DNA of 64,000 nucleotides from the NCBI GenBank assembly GCA_030430075.1, contig JAUIGN010000023.1, positions 47,535-111,534 on the forward strand, given 5' to 3'. Below, one piece after another: positions 1 to 8,646 of this stretch; the first letter of the stretch is position 1; every line of letters starts with the position of its first letter. The notes under the pieces were generated by a model, which ran no database searches, had not been told where the DNA came from, and was given only the letters and a program-made list of their open reading frames with translations. Made by a program: the position numbers and the translations under genes. The stretch comes from a bacterium. GTDB lineage: Bacteria > Planctomycetota > Planctomycetia > Pirellulales > Pirellulaceae.

Positions 1-1592
1 ACGTGATGAGAGAGACTCGCAGGGTTGACTTCACAGGCCTTCTCATAGTTTTCGAGTGCCGCGTTGGCATCACGCCGTTCGGCGCAGAGGTCACCCAATA
101 ACTCAAGATGCAACCCGTAATACTCCCGGCATTGGTCCGGCCTGGTCCTTGCTGTGAAAGCAACTTCCTGCAGCCCGATTGCCTTGTGAATGTCTGCCTG
201 CGCGCCATTCACGTCGCCGAGGTTGAGTCGCGCCAGAGCACGATTGTGGTAGGTCCCACCGAGTGACGTCCGAAGTTCGTGATCGTAGGACCTGGCGGCG
301 AGTCTCGCTTCATCGATCTGGATCAGGTCGGTCAGTACCACTTGGGCTTCATCGTGCTTTTCCTGTTCGAGCAACACCATGGCGCGTGAATTAAGTTCGA
401 GCGACTCATTGAGATCGCCTGCGGCTTGATCTAACTTCTCGACGATCGCTTCCCTGACCGCGGCGGCACGATCCTGATCACCAGCGGCCTCGAGGGCGTC
501 GGCATAGCCGATACGTAGGTTGACGAGGTCGGCGGTAAAGGTCGATCCAAATTCGGGGGTGGTCCTGGCACGACTCAGTAGTTCGCCGGCGTGCACCGCC
601 CGTTCCAGCCATTGGACGGAACTCTCCCATTTCTCTTGCTTGTAGAGTGCCTCGCCGTAAATCCACGCGCTGTACAGTTCGATGACCGTTGCATCGTCGC
701 GCAACGGCGAGTACTTCCGTATCCAGACAGCCCGCTCGTAGATCGATTCGAAATCGTGCGACACAGCGGACTCGGGGTGTTCTTGAACATCTGACCAGGC
801 GGACTGATATCGTTCCTCCAGTTCAATTCCTGCCGCAAGCATGACAGCCGAATAGCAACCGATGATGAGCAGCGTGACAACGAGGACCAATCTGAGCGGG
901 TTCCACCGTAAACGTGTGGGAGGGCCATACTGATTAGCGTGGCGCGAGCCGCCCTGCGGGGCGGCGATCAATACGACGAACGCACCACATAGAAAGACGG
1001 TCAAGACTCCCCAGCCCGAGAGGTCCTGATCGTGCAATCGCTTGATCAACAACGGGAAGACCGCTGCCAGTGAGAGGACCATCACGACGGTGCCGACTTG
1101 CGTCGCCGCGTTCTCGTCTGCACCGAGCGGAATGGCGCAGATGCCGGCCAGCAGTGACGTGGCGTAGAGCGATCCGATGAGTAACACGCCTGTCACGTAG
1201 TCCATGCGCCCGATGCGACCAAACGGCGAGATCAACAGGGATATCAGCCCGACGGATACCGGGGTCGCGTCGATCTCCCGCTCCTCAATCCCGTCGAATT
1301 CGGTCGGCATCGCTCCCGGGCCGGCTTGTGGAGCGGGCTCCCCGCGGCCGAACGCTGCGCCGGCGTCTTGGTATTCATTGGGCGTGAACGGTCCTGGCGG
1401 CGGAGCGTGATTCGGTGCGGTTGCCGCTGGAATCTCAATCACAGCCTGCTGAAGAGGCTGGCGATCTGCCGCTTCGGAATCCCTCTCAATCGCCCCTGTC
1501 TGCGGATGCTCAAACGGAGTGTCGCATCGCGGACAGCGTTCGGTGCGCTGAGCAGACTCGAAACCGCAAGCGTCACAGCGATACTCTGACAT
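1..1592 (-). CDS. Zinc-ribbon / DUF805 / TPR membrane protein (3' end cut by window edge)
   Basis: The frame is open from an ATG at 1592 to the window edge, about 530 codons, so the C-terminus is missing. The N-terminus has a zinc ribbon with Cys pairs at residues 6/9 and 20/23, then a Pro/Ala-rich linker (about 50-100). Residues 115-225 form a DUF805-type membrane domain: ISPFGRIGRMDY at the start, hydrophobic helices, the signature KRLHDQDLSGWG near 184-195, and ANQYGPP at its end. Another membrane helix follows near 232-255. The remaining part is helical and TPR-like, with alternating Ala/Leu repeats. The gene starts 9 bp after the stop of the protease gene on the same strand, so the two are probably co-transcribed. 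DUF805 has no defined biochemical function. Fusion to a zinc ribbon and TPRs suggests a scaffold or sensor at the membrane (inference). Confidence 0.8.
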   Translation of the reverse strand, partial: MSEYRCDACGFESAQRTERCPRCDTPFEHPQTGAIERDSEAADRQPLQQAVIEIPAATAPNHAPPPGPFTPNEYQDAGAAFGRGEPAPQAGPGAMPTEFDGIEEREIDATPVSVGLISLLISPFGRIGRMDYVTGVLLIGSLYATSLLAGICAIPLGADENAATQVGTVVMVLSLAAVFPLLIKRLHDQDLSGWGVLTVFLCGAFVVLIAAPQGGSRHANQYGPPTRLRWNPLRLVLVVTLLIIGCYSAVMLAAGIELEERYQSAWSDVQEHPESAVSHDFESIYERAVWIRKYSPLRDDATVIELYSAWIYGEALYKQEKWESSVQWLERAVHAGELLSRARTTPEFGSTFTADLVNLRIGYADALEAAGDQDRAAAVREAIVEKLDQAAGDLNESLELNSRAMVLLEQEKHDEAQVVLTDLIQIDEARLAARSYDHELRTSLGGTYHNRALARLNLGDVNGAQADIHKAIGLQEVAFTARTRPDQCREYYGLHLELLGDLCAERRDANAALENYEKACEVNPASLSHH

Positions 1593-1601
1593 GTCGTCGT
1601 C

Positions 1602-4600
1602 CTATCTCTCGTTCGGCGAGTGAAATTCCGTGCGCGCTTCTTCAAGGGCCGCCGCTCCGATGTCGTCTCCGAGCCAGGGTGCGTGTGTTGCAAACGCTGC
1701 CGCATCAGTGAAGGCCGCCAACGCCTTGTCGTCTTCGCCGAGTTGCCTCAGCGCAACGGACATGTAGGCAAGGTCGGCGGCATTCTCGCCTTGCAATTCC
1801 ATCGACTTGCGAAAGAAGGTGATCGCTTCCGCGAACCGGCCTGCCCGGAAGAGTGCGACCGCATAGGTGTTGGCGATGCCGCCCGCATTGACCGCCTCGG
1901 TCGTTTCGGACAGCCGCCAGGCAGCACACGCCTGGCGGCAGGCTCGCCGCACATCGTCGACGCAACCATCTTGCGGCACAACCACTTCCCAAGCCTGACT
2001 GTTCAGGAGTCCCGAGATCGCCGCCCTGGCCAGCCTGCGCGGCTCGTCAACTTCGGGTAGCGGCAATTCGTGTGGATTTGCCGCCCGAGTGATTCGCGCC
2101 ACGGTTGCCCAGGTGGCCACTTCGTCATTCTCCTCGCTCTCCAGCGTGCTCAAGGCCTCATCGAGGCCCCCGTCGCTGCCAACGAGTTGTGCAGCAAGCT
2201 GGCAAAATCGGATTCGTGAATGGGAGCTCTTCGCCGTCAGTATCGATTCAGAATCCAATCCACTCGAGCTGAGCGAAAGGTCGAAGAACAGGTCGGCGCT
2301 GGTCGGCTCCACGAGGTGGACTTCCACGGCGAGCTGATTGGAGCCGGCAACCAGGTGCTGCGGATCCAATTCGACGACCAGAGGTAACTTGGCGGCGGGA
2401 CGCAATGCAGGTGTGGACCAGGAAGTCCGTCCGGGAACATTGGTCCGCAGAACGGGAGTGCCGTTGAGGTAGACGATCGCTCCGTCATCGGCATCGAGTT
2501 CGCAGATGAGCCGCGCGCACGATGATGGATCATTGAGGTGAAATGTCCGGCGAAAACAGGCCGTCGGATGTTTGTTGTCGACGTCACCGTAGTCGAGCGG
2601 CGTGTTGACGCGCGAATCGCCAAAGCCCAGGGGGGCTTCGCTTTCACGCCACGAGGAATCGTCGAAACCTGCCTGCGTCCAGTCGGCCGGCGGTCGTTCG
2701 GCACGGTAGGCCCATTTCCAGGGCGACCCCAAGGGAAGGACGTCCCGAGGGAGCTGGACAAGGTGTTCCTCCAATAGTGCGTGGACCGCATCTTCAAGTT
2801 GCTGCTCCTGAACGTCGGCGTAACGAATGACACCGTGGGAATCCAAGACAAACATGGTTGGTAGATCTTCCACCAGCCAGGCGGCAGCGATCCGCCCTTG
2901 CGGACCGTCGTACACGCTGTTCCAAGTGATTTCACCGGACGTGATCAAGGATTCGAGACGCCCGGAGCTCTCATCGCAGTTTACTCCCAACACCGCGAAC
3001 GGGCGGTCTTGCAACTGTTCCGCGAGCTTACGTTTCCGGGGATACATGACCCGGCATTGCGGGGACCCGTCTGACCAGAAGTCGAGAAGCACGACCTTGC
3101 CCCGCTGGTCGGAGAGTCTCAACGGTGCGCCAAGATGATCGCGGCCCGCCAAGGATTGGGCAGGCGATCCGACACTCAGCGATCGCAACCGAATCAGACG
3201 TTCCTCGGCCCAGACGTCCAAGCGAGTTCCGGCCAGCCCTTCGTCGGGAAACCGCGACTGCAACCGCTCGAGAATTTCGAGCTGTTCGGGAACAAACCGT
3301 GCCGCGCGATAATCGGCCGCCATGGCTTGAAGCAACGCCAGGCCTGCTCGAGCACGGACCGTATTCTGCGGATGCGACTTCATGACCATCCGCAGGAGCG
3401 CGGATAGCTCGGAACCATAGTGGCCGCGTCCCAGTCGCAGAATTGCCCGTCCGATCGGCTTGCTGCGCGCAACGTGTTCGTCGACCTCCTGGTAGAGCTT
3501 GACCAGATGCCGGCGACCGGCCCGCAGCCCGACGTTGCTCCAAATCTCGTGCGCCAATAACAAGGCATCCACCTTGTCAGCGACGGATTCGCTCTCCTGC
3601 ATGACCGAGGCACATTTGGCGAGGTATGTCGGGCCAGGGTTGCGTGTCTTAATGAGTTCCGCAACGGCATCTTCATCGGATGCGGCCTGCAGCGTCAGAG
3701 CAAGACTCTGCAGCTCCCCCTGGTAGTCTCGCGCCAGTGACGCCACCTTGCTGCCCACGATGACCGGCGCATCGGGCAGCGGGAGGGGCTGGGGGTGCGA
3801 CGAGATCTCTTGGCGAAGTTGCATGAGATGCTCGACACTCACCGCAAAGCCTAGATCGCGTTCTTCCGCGACCCAGGTATTGATTCCCACCAGGTCGCCG
3901 GCGTGGGTTAGCAGCGGCCCGCCACTACTGCCGTTGGAGATTGCCGCCGTCGTTTGCAGCCACTTGGTCTGCGGATTGAGATGCAAGCCTTGTTGGTAGA
4001 GCGCAGGCAATTCCTCAGTGCGGCGAATGGCACTGAGAATGCCGTTGGACACCGTAAACCGAAACTCGCTCGGATGACCGATGGCGACCAGGCTATCACC
4101 GGGTCGAAGTTCCGGAGGCGTCCCGAGTGTGAACGACACCATCGACTCCGGCAGCCCGTCGACCTGAATGATCGCCAGGTCGTGGCTTTCGTCCACCGCC
4201 ATACATCCGCTGACTGGGAGTCGCGATCCATCGCGGAGTTGCACTCGCGCTGACACGGCGTACTCGATGACATGCCGGTTGGTGGCGACCAGCCCGGAAC
4301 GATCGATGATACAACCCGTGCCGACGGCGATGTCGTTTCCTAACGCGTCGGAAACCGTGATAAAGACTACTGCGTCATCAAACCGGTCAACCATGTCGCT
4401 GAGCGACATGGGCGGCTCGGAGGGCGAGCGACCGAACTCTTGCCGAGCCGCCGCGTTCTCGAGCGGTTCTTCGACCACCTGCGCCGACTTGCGCGGCTCG
4501 GGGCGGCTTGCTTCCTGCGATTTGCATCCGCTCGTCACCACGAAAAGCAGGGCCAGAATGCAGGCAGTATTCGCAAGCCTGGCGAACGATGAATCAGCTC

Positions 4601-4625
4601 GGCAGAGATTGAGATCAAGTATCAC
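1602..4625 (-). CDS. Lipoprotein trypsin-like serine protease fused to thioredoxin-like and TPR domains
   Basis: 1007 aa. The N-terminus has a hydrophobic export segment (about 17-32) ending in TSGC, a plausible lipobox with Cys34. Residues 75-265 are an HtrA/S1C-like chymotrypsin fold with a visible triad: His118 (VATNRHVIE), Asp149 (DESHDLAII) and Ser234 (NGSSGGP). No PDZ domain is evident. Residues 485-635 are a TlpA/redoxin-like thioredoxin domain (VVLLDFWSDGSPQCRVMYP), but the CxxC centre is SPQC, so only the second Cys (524) remains. Residues 640-790 resemble the beta-sandwich found in many planctomycete secreted proteins (GDVDNKHPTACFRRTF). The C-terminal 130 residues are TPR-like. It is the first gene of a minus-strand pair with the DUF805 protein. 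It is likely periplasmic and membrane-anchored; the substrate is unknown. The thioredoxin part probably binds or reacts by a single Cys rather than by dithiol exchange (inference). Confidence 0.85.
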   Translation of the reverse strand: MILDLNLCRADSSFARLANTACILALLFVVTSGCKSQEASRPEPRKSAQVVEEPLENAAARQEFGRSPSEPPMSLSDMVDRFDDAVVFITVSDALGNDIAVGTGCIIDRSGLVATNRHVIEYAVSARVQLRDGSRLPVSGCMAVDESHDLAIIQVDGLPESMVSFTLGTPPELRPGDSLVAIGHPSEFRFTVSNGILSAIRRTEELPALYQQGLHLNPQTKWLQTTAAISNGSSGGPLLTHAGDLVGINTWVAEERDLGFAVSVEHLMQLRQEISSHPQPLPLPDAPVIVGSKVASLARDYQGELQSLALTLQAASDEDAVAELIKTRNPGPTYLAKCASVMQESESVADKVDALLLAHEIWSNVGLRAGRRHLVKLYQEVDEHVARSKPIGRAILRLGRGHYGSELSALLRMVMKSHPQNTVRARAGLALLQAMAADYRAARFVPEQLEILERLQSRFPDEGLAGTRLDVWAEERLIRLRSLSVGSPAQSLAGRDHLGAPLRLSDQRGKVVLLDFWSDGSPQCRVMYPRKRKLAEQLQDRPFAVLGVNCDESSGRLESLITSGEITWNSVYDGPQGRIAAAWLVEDLPTMFVLDSHGVIRYADVQEQQLEDAVHALLEEHLVQLPRDVLPLGSPWKWAYRAERPPADWTQAGFDDSSWRESEAPLGFGDSRVNTPLDYGDVDNKHPTACFRRTFHLNDPSSCARLICELDADDGAIVYLNGTPVLRTNVPGRTSWSTPALRPAAKLPLVVELDPQHLVAGSNQLAVEVHLVEPTSADLFFDLSLSSSGLDSESILTAKSSHSRIRFCQLAAQLVGSDGGLDEALSTLESEENDEVATWATVARITRAANPHELPLPEVDEPRRLARAAISGLLNSQAWEVVVPQDGCVDDVRRACRQACAAWRLSETTEAVNAGGIANTYAVALFRAGRFAEAITFFRKSMELQGENAADLAYMSVALRQLGEDDKALAAFTDAAAFATHAPWLGDDIGAAALEEARTEFHSPNER

Positions 4626-5152
4626 GGTAACAAGTCCCGGAGGTCACCTCGTTTCGAAGCTTACCCCATTGTGGTGAGCTCCAACAAGCGGTGCGCCACT
4701 GCGTGTTGATGCGTCATCGGCCTGACGCCCATCAGTTTTGACAAAACATCATACCGAGCCGCGCTGAAAACGCTCGCCAGGCTTCTTCAAGCCTGGAATC
4801 CGGCGGTGGCGGCGAAAACGACTGCGGACCTGCGGTAGCTGTGGGAGTTTTCCGCGTAAATCGCCATTGCTGGCGGTACCGCGTTTGCCAGGGGTGCGGC
4901 GATCGGTGTCGTTGTGGGCGCATTACGGCGGGGCGTGGCATCGCATAGCGATCCGGCAAAGATCGGCTCGGAGTCTGCCGATCATGGCAGGTGTGAATAT
5001 TCCGGCCGGATCGGGTAAACTCGAACATTGAACCGATGCTGACTTGTGGGCCCGGTGATGAATGACGGAGGCGGCGGCAATCGACGCCCCGATTGACGAT
5101 TGGGTGTCCGCTGCCGGTCGTGGTTTGACCTGGTGGCCCATGGAGGTTGCGA
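4626..5152. other. Divergent intergenic region
   Basis: This 527-bp gap lies between the divergent protease (minus) and octaheme cytochrome (plus) genes and should hold promoters for both. A TTGACA-like hexamer occurs near 4738 without a convincing -10 partner. No small gene, RNA or repeat was recognised. Confidence 0.5.
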
Positions 5153-7165
5153 GTGGCTAAAAGAAATCGCAAGCGTGCAGCGGCTCTGGCTTCCTCAGAA
5201 TCATCTGCAAATTCTCCTCGCCCGCTGTCCTGGAAAAAAGTCCTGGGCGTCGCGGTTCCGCTTGCTCTGGCGTTGGCGGTCGGACTTGCATTGGTCCGTA
5301 GCGGGGGGGAGGCGGAGAGCCCAACACCTCGGTTCACACAACACGGGGGCGTTGTCAATTGGTGGGGCCCGATTCCGGATGACCTGCGCGCGGTTAGTCT
5401 TCGCCTGGTCGGCGACGAGCGACCCGCACCGGAGTCGCACGTCAGCAACATCACCCGCGCTGACTATTCGGGACCAGAGTCGTGTCGCAATTGCCACAAG
5501 CAGCAGTTCGAGAACTGGTCCCAGCATCCGCACCGATGGATGAACACCCGGGCGACGGAGTCGACGGTTCTGGGGGACTTCTCCGGCGAGCAGACGATTG
5601 AGTACCTGGGTGGACGGGCCGAGTTTTTTCGCGAGGGCGGTCAATACCGGATGCGGCTCAGCCGCGGGGAGATCGGACGTGACTACGTTGTCACCCAGAC
5701 GATCGGGTCGCGCTTTTACCAGTATTACGTCGGGCGATTGTTGCGCGGTCCCGAACCTACCGACGACCGTGCTTATTCCATTGACCACGTGCTGCCCTTT
5801 GGATACTGGTTGGATCGCCGCGAATGGGTGCCAACGGTGCACGTTCATTTTGCGGAACTTCATGGGCAACCGGTTGACGAGGAAGACCTGCCTTCGGCTG
5901 AGCGGCATGACCCGTTCGCCGCGCCGGGTGAGAAGTTTTCGTTTACCGCCTATTACCAGTGCGCGCATTGCCACACCACCCTGCCCCTCGCTGACCTGCT
6001 GGTCCGCAACCCGGAAGTTCTTGGGATCCATACGCCGGTCTCATTGCATTTTGATGCAGCGACGTACTTGAAGCGCGACCACCCGGAGATTCCGCCGCCC
6101 GATCAGCTGCGCGAACTGAGCGACGAGCAGGCGTATCAGTTGCTGGTGGGCATTCTTGGTTCCGCGAAGCAGTGGGATGCGCGCGATCACGCGGTGACGC
6201 TGGGCATCAGTTGCGAGGCTTGCCACCTGGGCGCCAAGCGTCACGCGGAAGGCAAGCAGCGCCAGCCCTCCTTTTTCCCCGAAAGCCCGTATCTGGTTGC
6301 CTCTGCTAATGACTCGCCTGCAGGCGAATGGGAATTGGGGCGAACGCACGACAATCTGAACTGGGCGTGTGGACGTTGCCATGCGGGCGGCCGCCGCCTC
6401 TTGGCCGGCGGAATGGCGACCTGGAATTCCACCGAATTCACCGACGCAATGCGGGGAAGTTGTTATTCGGAGATGAAATGTGTCGACTGTCACAACCCGC
6501 ACCAGGCGACAGGTGCGAAATGGACCAAGACCGAGAAGGAGAACGACAACGCTTGCCTCCGTTGTCATCAGAAATTCAAGGACGATGGAGCGCTCACGTC
6601 CCATACGCATCATGCGCCCGGGAGTGCGGGATCGAGATGCCTGGACTGTCACATGCCGAAGCTCAACGAGGGGCTGCAGGACGTTGTTCGCACCCATATG
6701 ATTTTCTCGCCGACGCAGGCCCGGATGATCGAGGCCAATCAGCCCAACGCCTGCAACATGTGCCACGTGGAGCAGCCGATCGATTGGACCTTGGACTACT
6801 TGAAGAAATGGTACGGCCGAGAGTACTCCGCGGCCGCGATTGCCGACAATTACCCGGAACGGGAAGGTGCCGCGGCACTCGGATGGTTGCACAGCCCGGA
6901 TCAATCGGTGCGGGTCATTGGTGCGGATGTCTTGGCGAAGACGCAATCAGCGTGGGCGCTCCCCGATCTGGTCGAGGCGCTGGACGATCCGTTTCTCATC
7001 AACCGGCAGTTTGCCCGGATCGGTCTGGAGCGATTTCTCGGGCTCAGGTTGGCAGACTTCGGGTACCAGTTCTATCTGACGCAAGCTGAACGCGCCGCAC
7101 CATTGGAGAAAATTCGCGAAGAGGTGCGGCGGCGGAGCGAAACCGGAAAGCGGGAAGCAGATTAG
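5153..7165 (+). CDS. Octaheme c-type cytochrome with HEAT-like C-terminus
   Basis: 670 aa from GTG at 5153. This start is preferred over TTG at 5147 because GGAGG at 5142-5146 sits 6 nt before it. The N-terminus is Lys/Arg-rich, followed by one membrane helix (about 28-48), so the rest is periplasmic and anchored. Eight CxxCH heme c motifs occur near residues 111, 270, 354, 406, 443, 468, 496 and 534. The pattern resembles the cytochrome c554 / multiheme cytochrome superfamily. The last 100 residues look like HEAT repeats (PDQSVRVIGADVLAKT). Expected role: electron transfer or multiheme redox catalysis on the periplasmic face. No CxxCK or other special ligand motif was seen, so there is no support for nitrite reductase activity. 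The neighbours do not form an obvious respiratory complex. A 15-bp tandem duplication spans the stop codon. Confidence 0.88.
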   Translation: MAKRNRKRAAALASSESSANSPRPLSWKKVLGVAVPLALALAVGLALVRSGGEAESPTPRFTQHGGVVNWWGPIPDDLRAVSLRLVGDERPAPESHVSNITRADYSGPESCRNCHKQQFENWSQHPHRWMNTRATESTVLGDFSGEQTIEYLGGRAEFFREGGQYRMRLSRGEIGRDYVVTQTIGSRFYQYYVGRLLRGPEPTDDRAYSIDHVLPFGYWLDRREWVPTVHVHFAELHGQPVDEEDLPSAERHDPFAAPGEKFSFTAYYQCAHCHTTLPLADLLVRNPEVLGIHTPVSLHFDAATYLKRDHPEIPPPDQLRELSDEQAYQLLVGILGSAKQWDARDHAVTLGISCEACHLGAKRHAEGKQRQPSFFPESPYLVASANDSPAGEWELGRTHDNLNWACGRCHAGGRRLLAGGMATWNSTEFTDAMRGSCYSEMKCVDCHNPHQATGAKWTKTEKENDNACLRCHQKFKDDGALTSHTHHAPGSAGSRCLDCHMPKLNEGLQDVVRTHMIFSPTQARMIEANQPNACNMCHVEQPIDWTLDYLKKWYGREYSAAAIADNYPEREGAAALGWLHSPDQSVRVIGADVLAKTQSAWALPDLVEALDDPFLINRQFARIGLERFLGLRLADFGYQFYLTQAERAAPLEKIREEVRRRSETGKREAD

Positions 7166-7178
7166 CGGGAAGCAGATT
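7149..7178 (+). repeat. 15-bp tandem duplication across a stop codon
   Basis: AGCGGGAAGCAGATT occurs twice head to tail (7149-7163, 7164-7178), with a partial third copy to 7185. The first copy contains the end of the cytochrome gene and its TAG begins at the repeat junction. Because the unit is a multiple of three, the second copy repeats the terminal Glu-Ala-Asp-stop in frame. Confidence 0.9.
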
Positions 7179-7405
7179 AGCGGGACGGCGGTTCCATGCA
7201 TGGTTGCCCCGTTACGTGCAAAGCCATGTATGCATGTCGTCTCGGCGGACCTTCACACACGAGCCACAAATTGGCGGCTGGCGAACTTGGGTCGACCGTT
7301 TCGACAGGGCAAGAGACGCTCGCCGAGCGGTTAAGTTGGCGGCTCTTCACGTCGCCCGCTTGCCGGGTGGCGGAATGTCGACCTATGTTGCGAGCTGAAT
7401 GAACG

Positions 7406-8599
7406 ATGGCCCTGCGAGAACTCGATGATCCGCGCTGGTCGGCGGATGCCGGCAGCGAACTCGATTCAGGCCTGCCCCACCGCGATCGGCGGTTCTGGTG
7501 GTACCGACTGGGTTGCAGCAGCGCAATCCTGGTTGCCGGATTCGCGGCAATGGTCGCCATTCTTTTCCTGCAAGGCAGGTTGGTCGTTGATGAATCCGGC
7601 CGTCTTCGCTGGCAGCGGCCGCCGCTCTACCTCTACGAACCGAATCACGGCGTGACGGGGCATCGCTACGTGTATGACGACCGCCTGGGGTGGAGAAACA
7701 TTCCCAACTGGACGGCATCAACCCAAGGGCGACGGCTGACGATCAACTCGCGCGGCTTGCGCGATCGCGAGCATTCGCCGCAGAAGCCGGCCAACGTTAT
7801 GCGGATCCTCGTACTCGGCGACTCCTTCGCGTGGGGTTACGGCGTGGCCGACGATGAAGTGTTCGCACACGTTCTGGAGCAAGACCTCGGTGAACGTGCT
7901 GCGGGCATGCCGCACGCTGACAAGTCGGCTTCGTGGGAGGTAATCAACACGGGAGTCTCCGGGTGGGGGACGGACCAGCAACTGCTGTATCTCGAACAGG
8001 AGGGGTTCAGCTATCAGCCGGACGTGGTCGTTTTGGCGTTCTTCGTCTTCAACGATCCGGCCAACAACGCCTCCCCGTTTCAATACGGTTTACACAAGCC
8101 GGTGTTACGTGAAGGCGACCTGGCGCCCCGCAATGTCCCGGTGCCCCCGCCCGGCAATCGTCCGGATTCATCACTGAAAGTCGCGGACCGGAGGCAGCAC
8201 ACGGCGGCCATCATTCGCCGCATCGCGGAACGATGTGACGCTCGAGGGGCCCCGTTCGTCGTGATGAAGTTCGGCATGTTTCTACCGCAGGCGGCCGACT
8301 TGCGGGAGGACGATCAATGGTACTGCCAGTCGATCGAAGCCATGCCGAATACGCTGCTCCTGGATCTTGACAAGGCGTTCGAAGCGGAAGAAATTTCGAC
8401 GCGCCGGCTTTTGGAAGGCAATGATGACGGGCACTGGAACGCCTTTGGACACCGGGTCACGGCGCGGATCTTGCGTGAGTTCCTGATCTCAAACGGGTTG
8501 GTGTCGCCGGACGCACGGCCACACCATGCGATGAATGGGGACCAGGTGCGTGCCAACCACAACGTACCGCTCGCCGAGTCCCGGCCATGGCGATCATGA
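7406..8599 (+). CDS. Membrane-anchored SGNH/GDSL hydrolase
   Basis: 397 aa. A cytoplasmic N-terminus is followed by a membrane helix (about 36-58) and an extracytoplasmic SGNH hydrolase domain. Block I is ILVLGDSFAWGYG with the nucleophile Ser140. A glycine block (NTGVSGWGTDQQ) and an Asn block (FFVFNDPANN) follow, and the C-terminal DGHWNAFGH supplies the Asp/His pair. The family includes esterases, lipases and carbohydrate deacetylases. In planctomycetes such proteins are often annotated only as SGNH/GDSL hydrolases, and the substrate cannot be assigned here. The ATG at 7406 has no strong ribosome binding site. The gene is 240 bp after the cytochrome on the same strand, so co-transcription is possible but not shown. 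Confidence 0.85.
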   Translation: MALRELDDPRWSADAGSELDSGLPHRDRRFWWYRLGCSSAILVAGFAAMVAILFLQGRLVVDESGRLRWQRPPLYLYEPNHGVTGHRYVYDDRLGWRNIPNWTASTQGRRLTINSRGLRDREHSPQKPANVMRILVLGDSFAWGYGVADDEVFAHVLEQDLGERAAGMPHADKSASWEVINTGVSGWGTDQQLLYLEQEGFSYQPDVVVLAFFVFNDPANNASPFQYGLHKPVLREGDLAPRNVPVPPPGNRPDSSLKVADRRQHTAAIIRRIAERCDARGAPFVVMKFGMFLPQAADLREDDQWYCQSIEAMPNTLLLDLDKAFEAEEISTRRLLEGNDDGHWNAFGHRVTARILREFLISNGLVSPDARPHHAMNGDQVRANHNVPLAESRPWRS

Positions 8600-8646
8600 C
8601 GGTTGCACGAGCTGGCATCAGTGGGCGGCCGTGGTACGCGATACCG

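Noticed and set aside
3040..3080. Possible selenocysteine in the thioredoxin domain of the protease fusion
   Set aside because: The first Cys position is a Ser codon, not TGA, so there is no UGA to decode.
4732..5454. Long open frame on the minus strand opposite the cytochrome gene start
   Set aside because: It overlaps the well-supported cytochrome gene, has Arg/Ser/Pro-rich shadow composition and no family motif.
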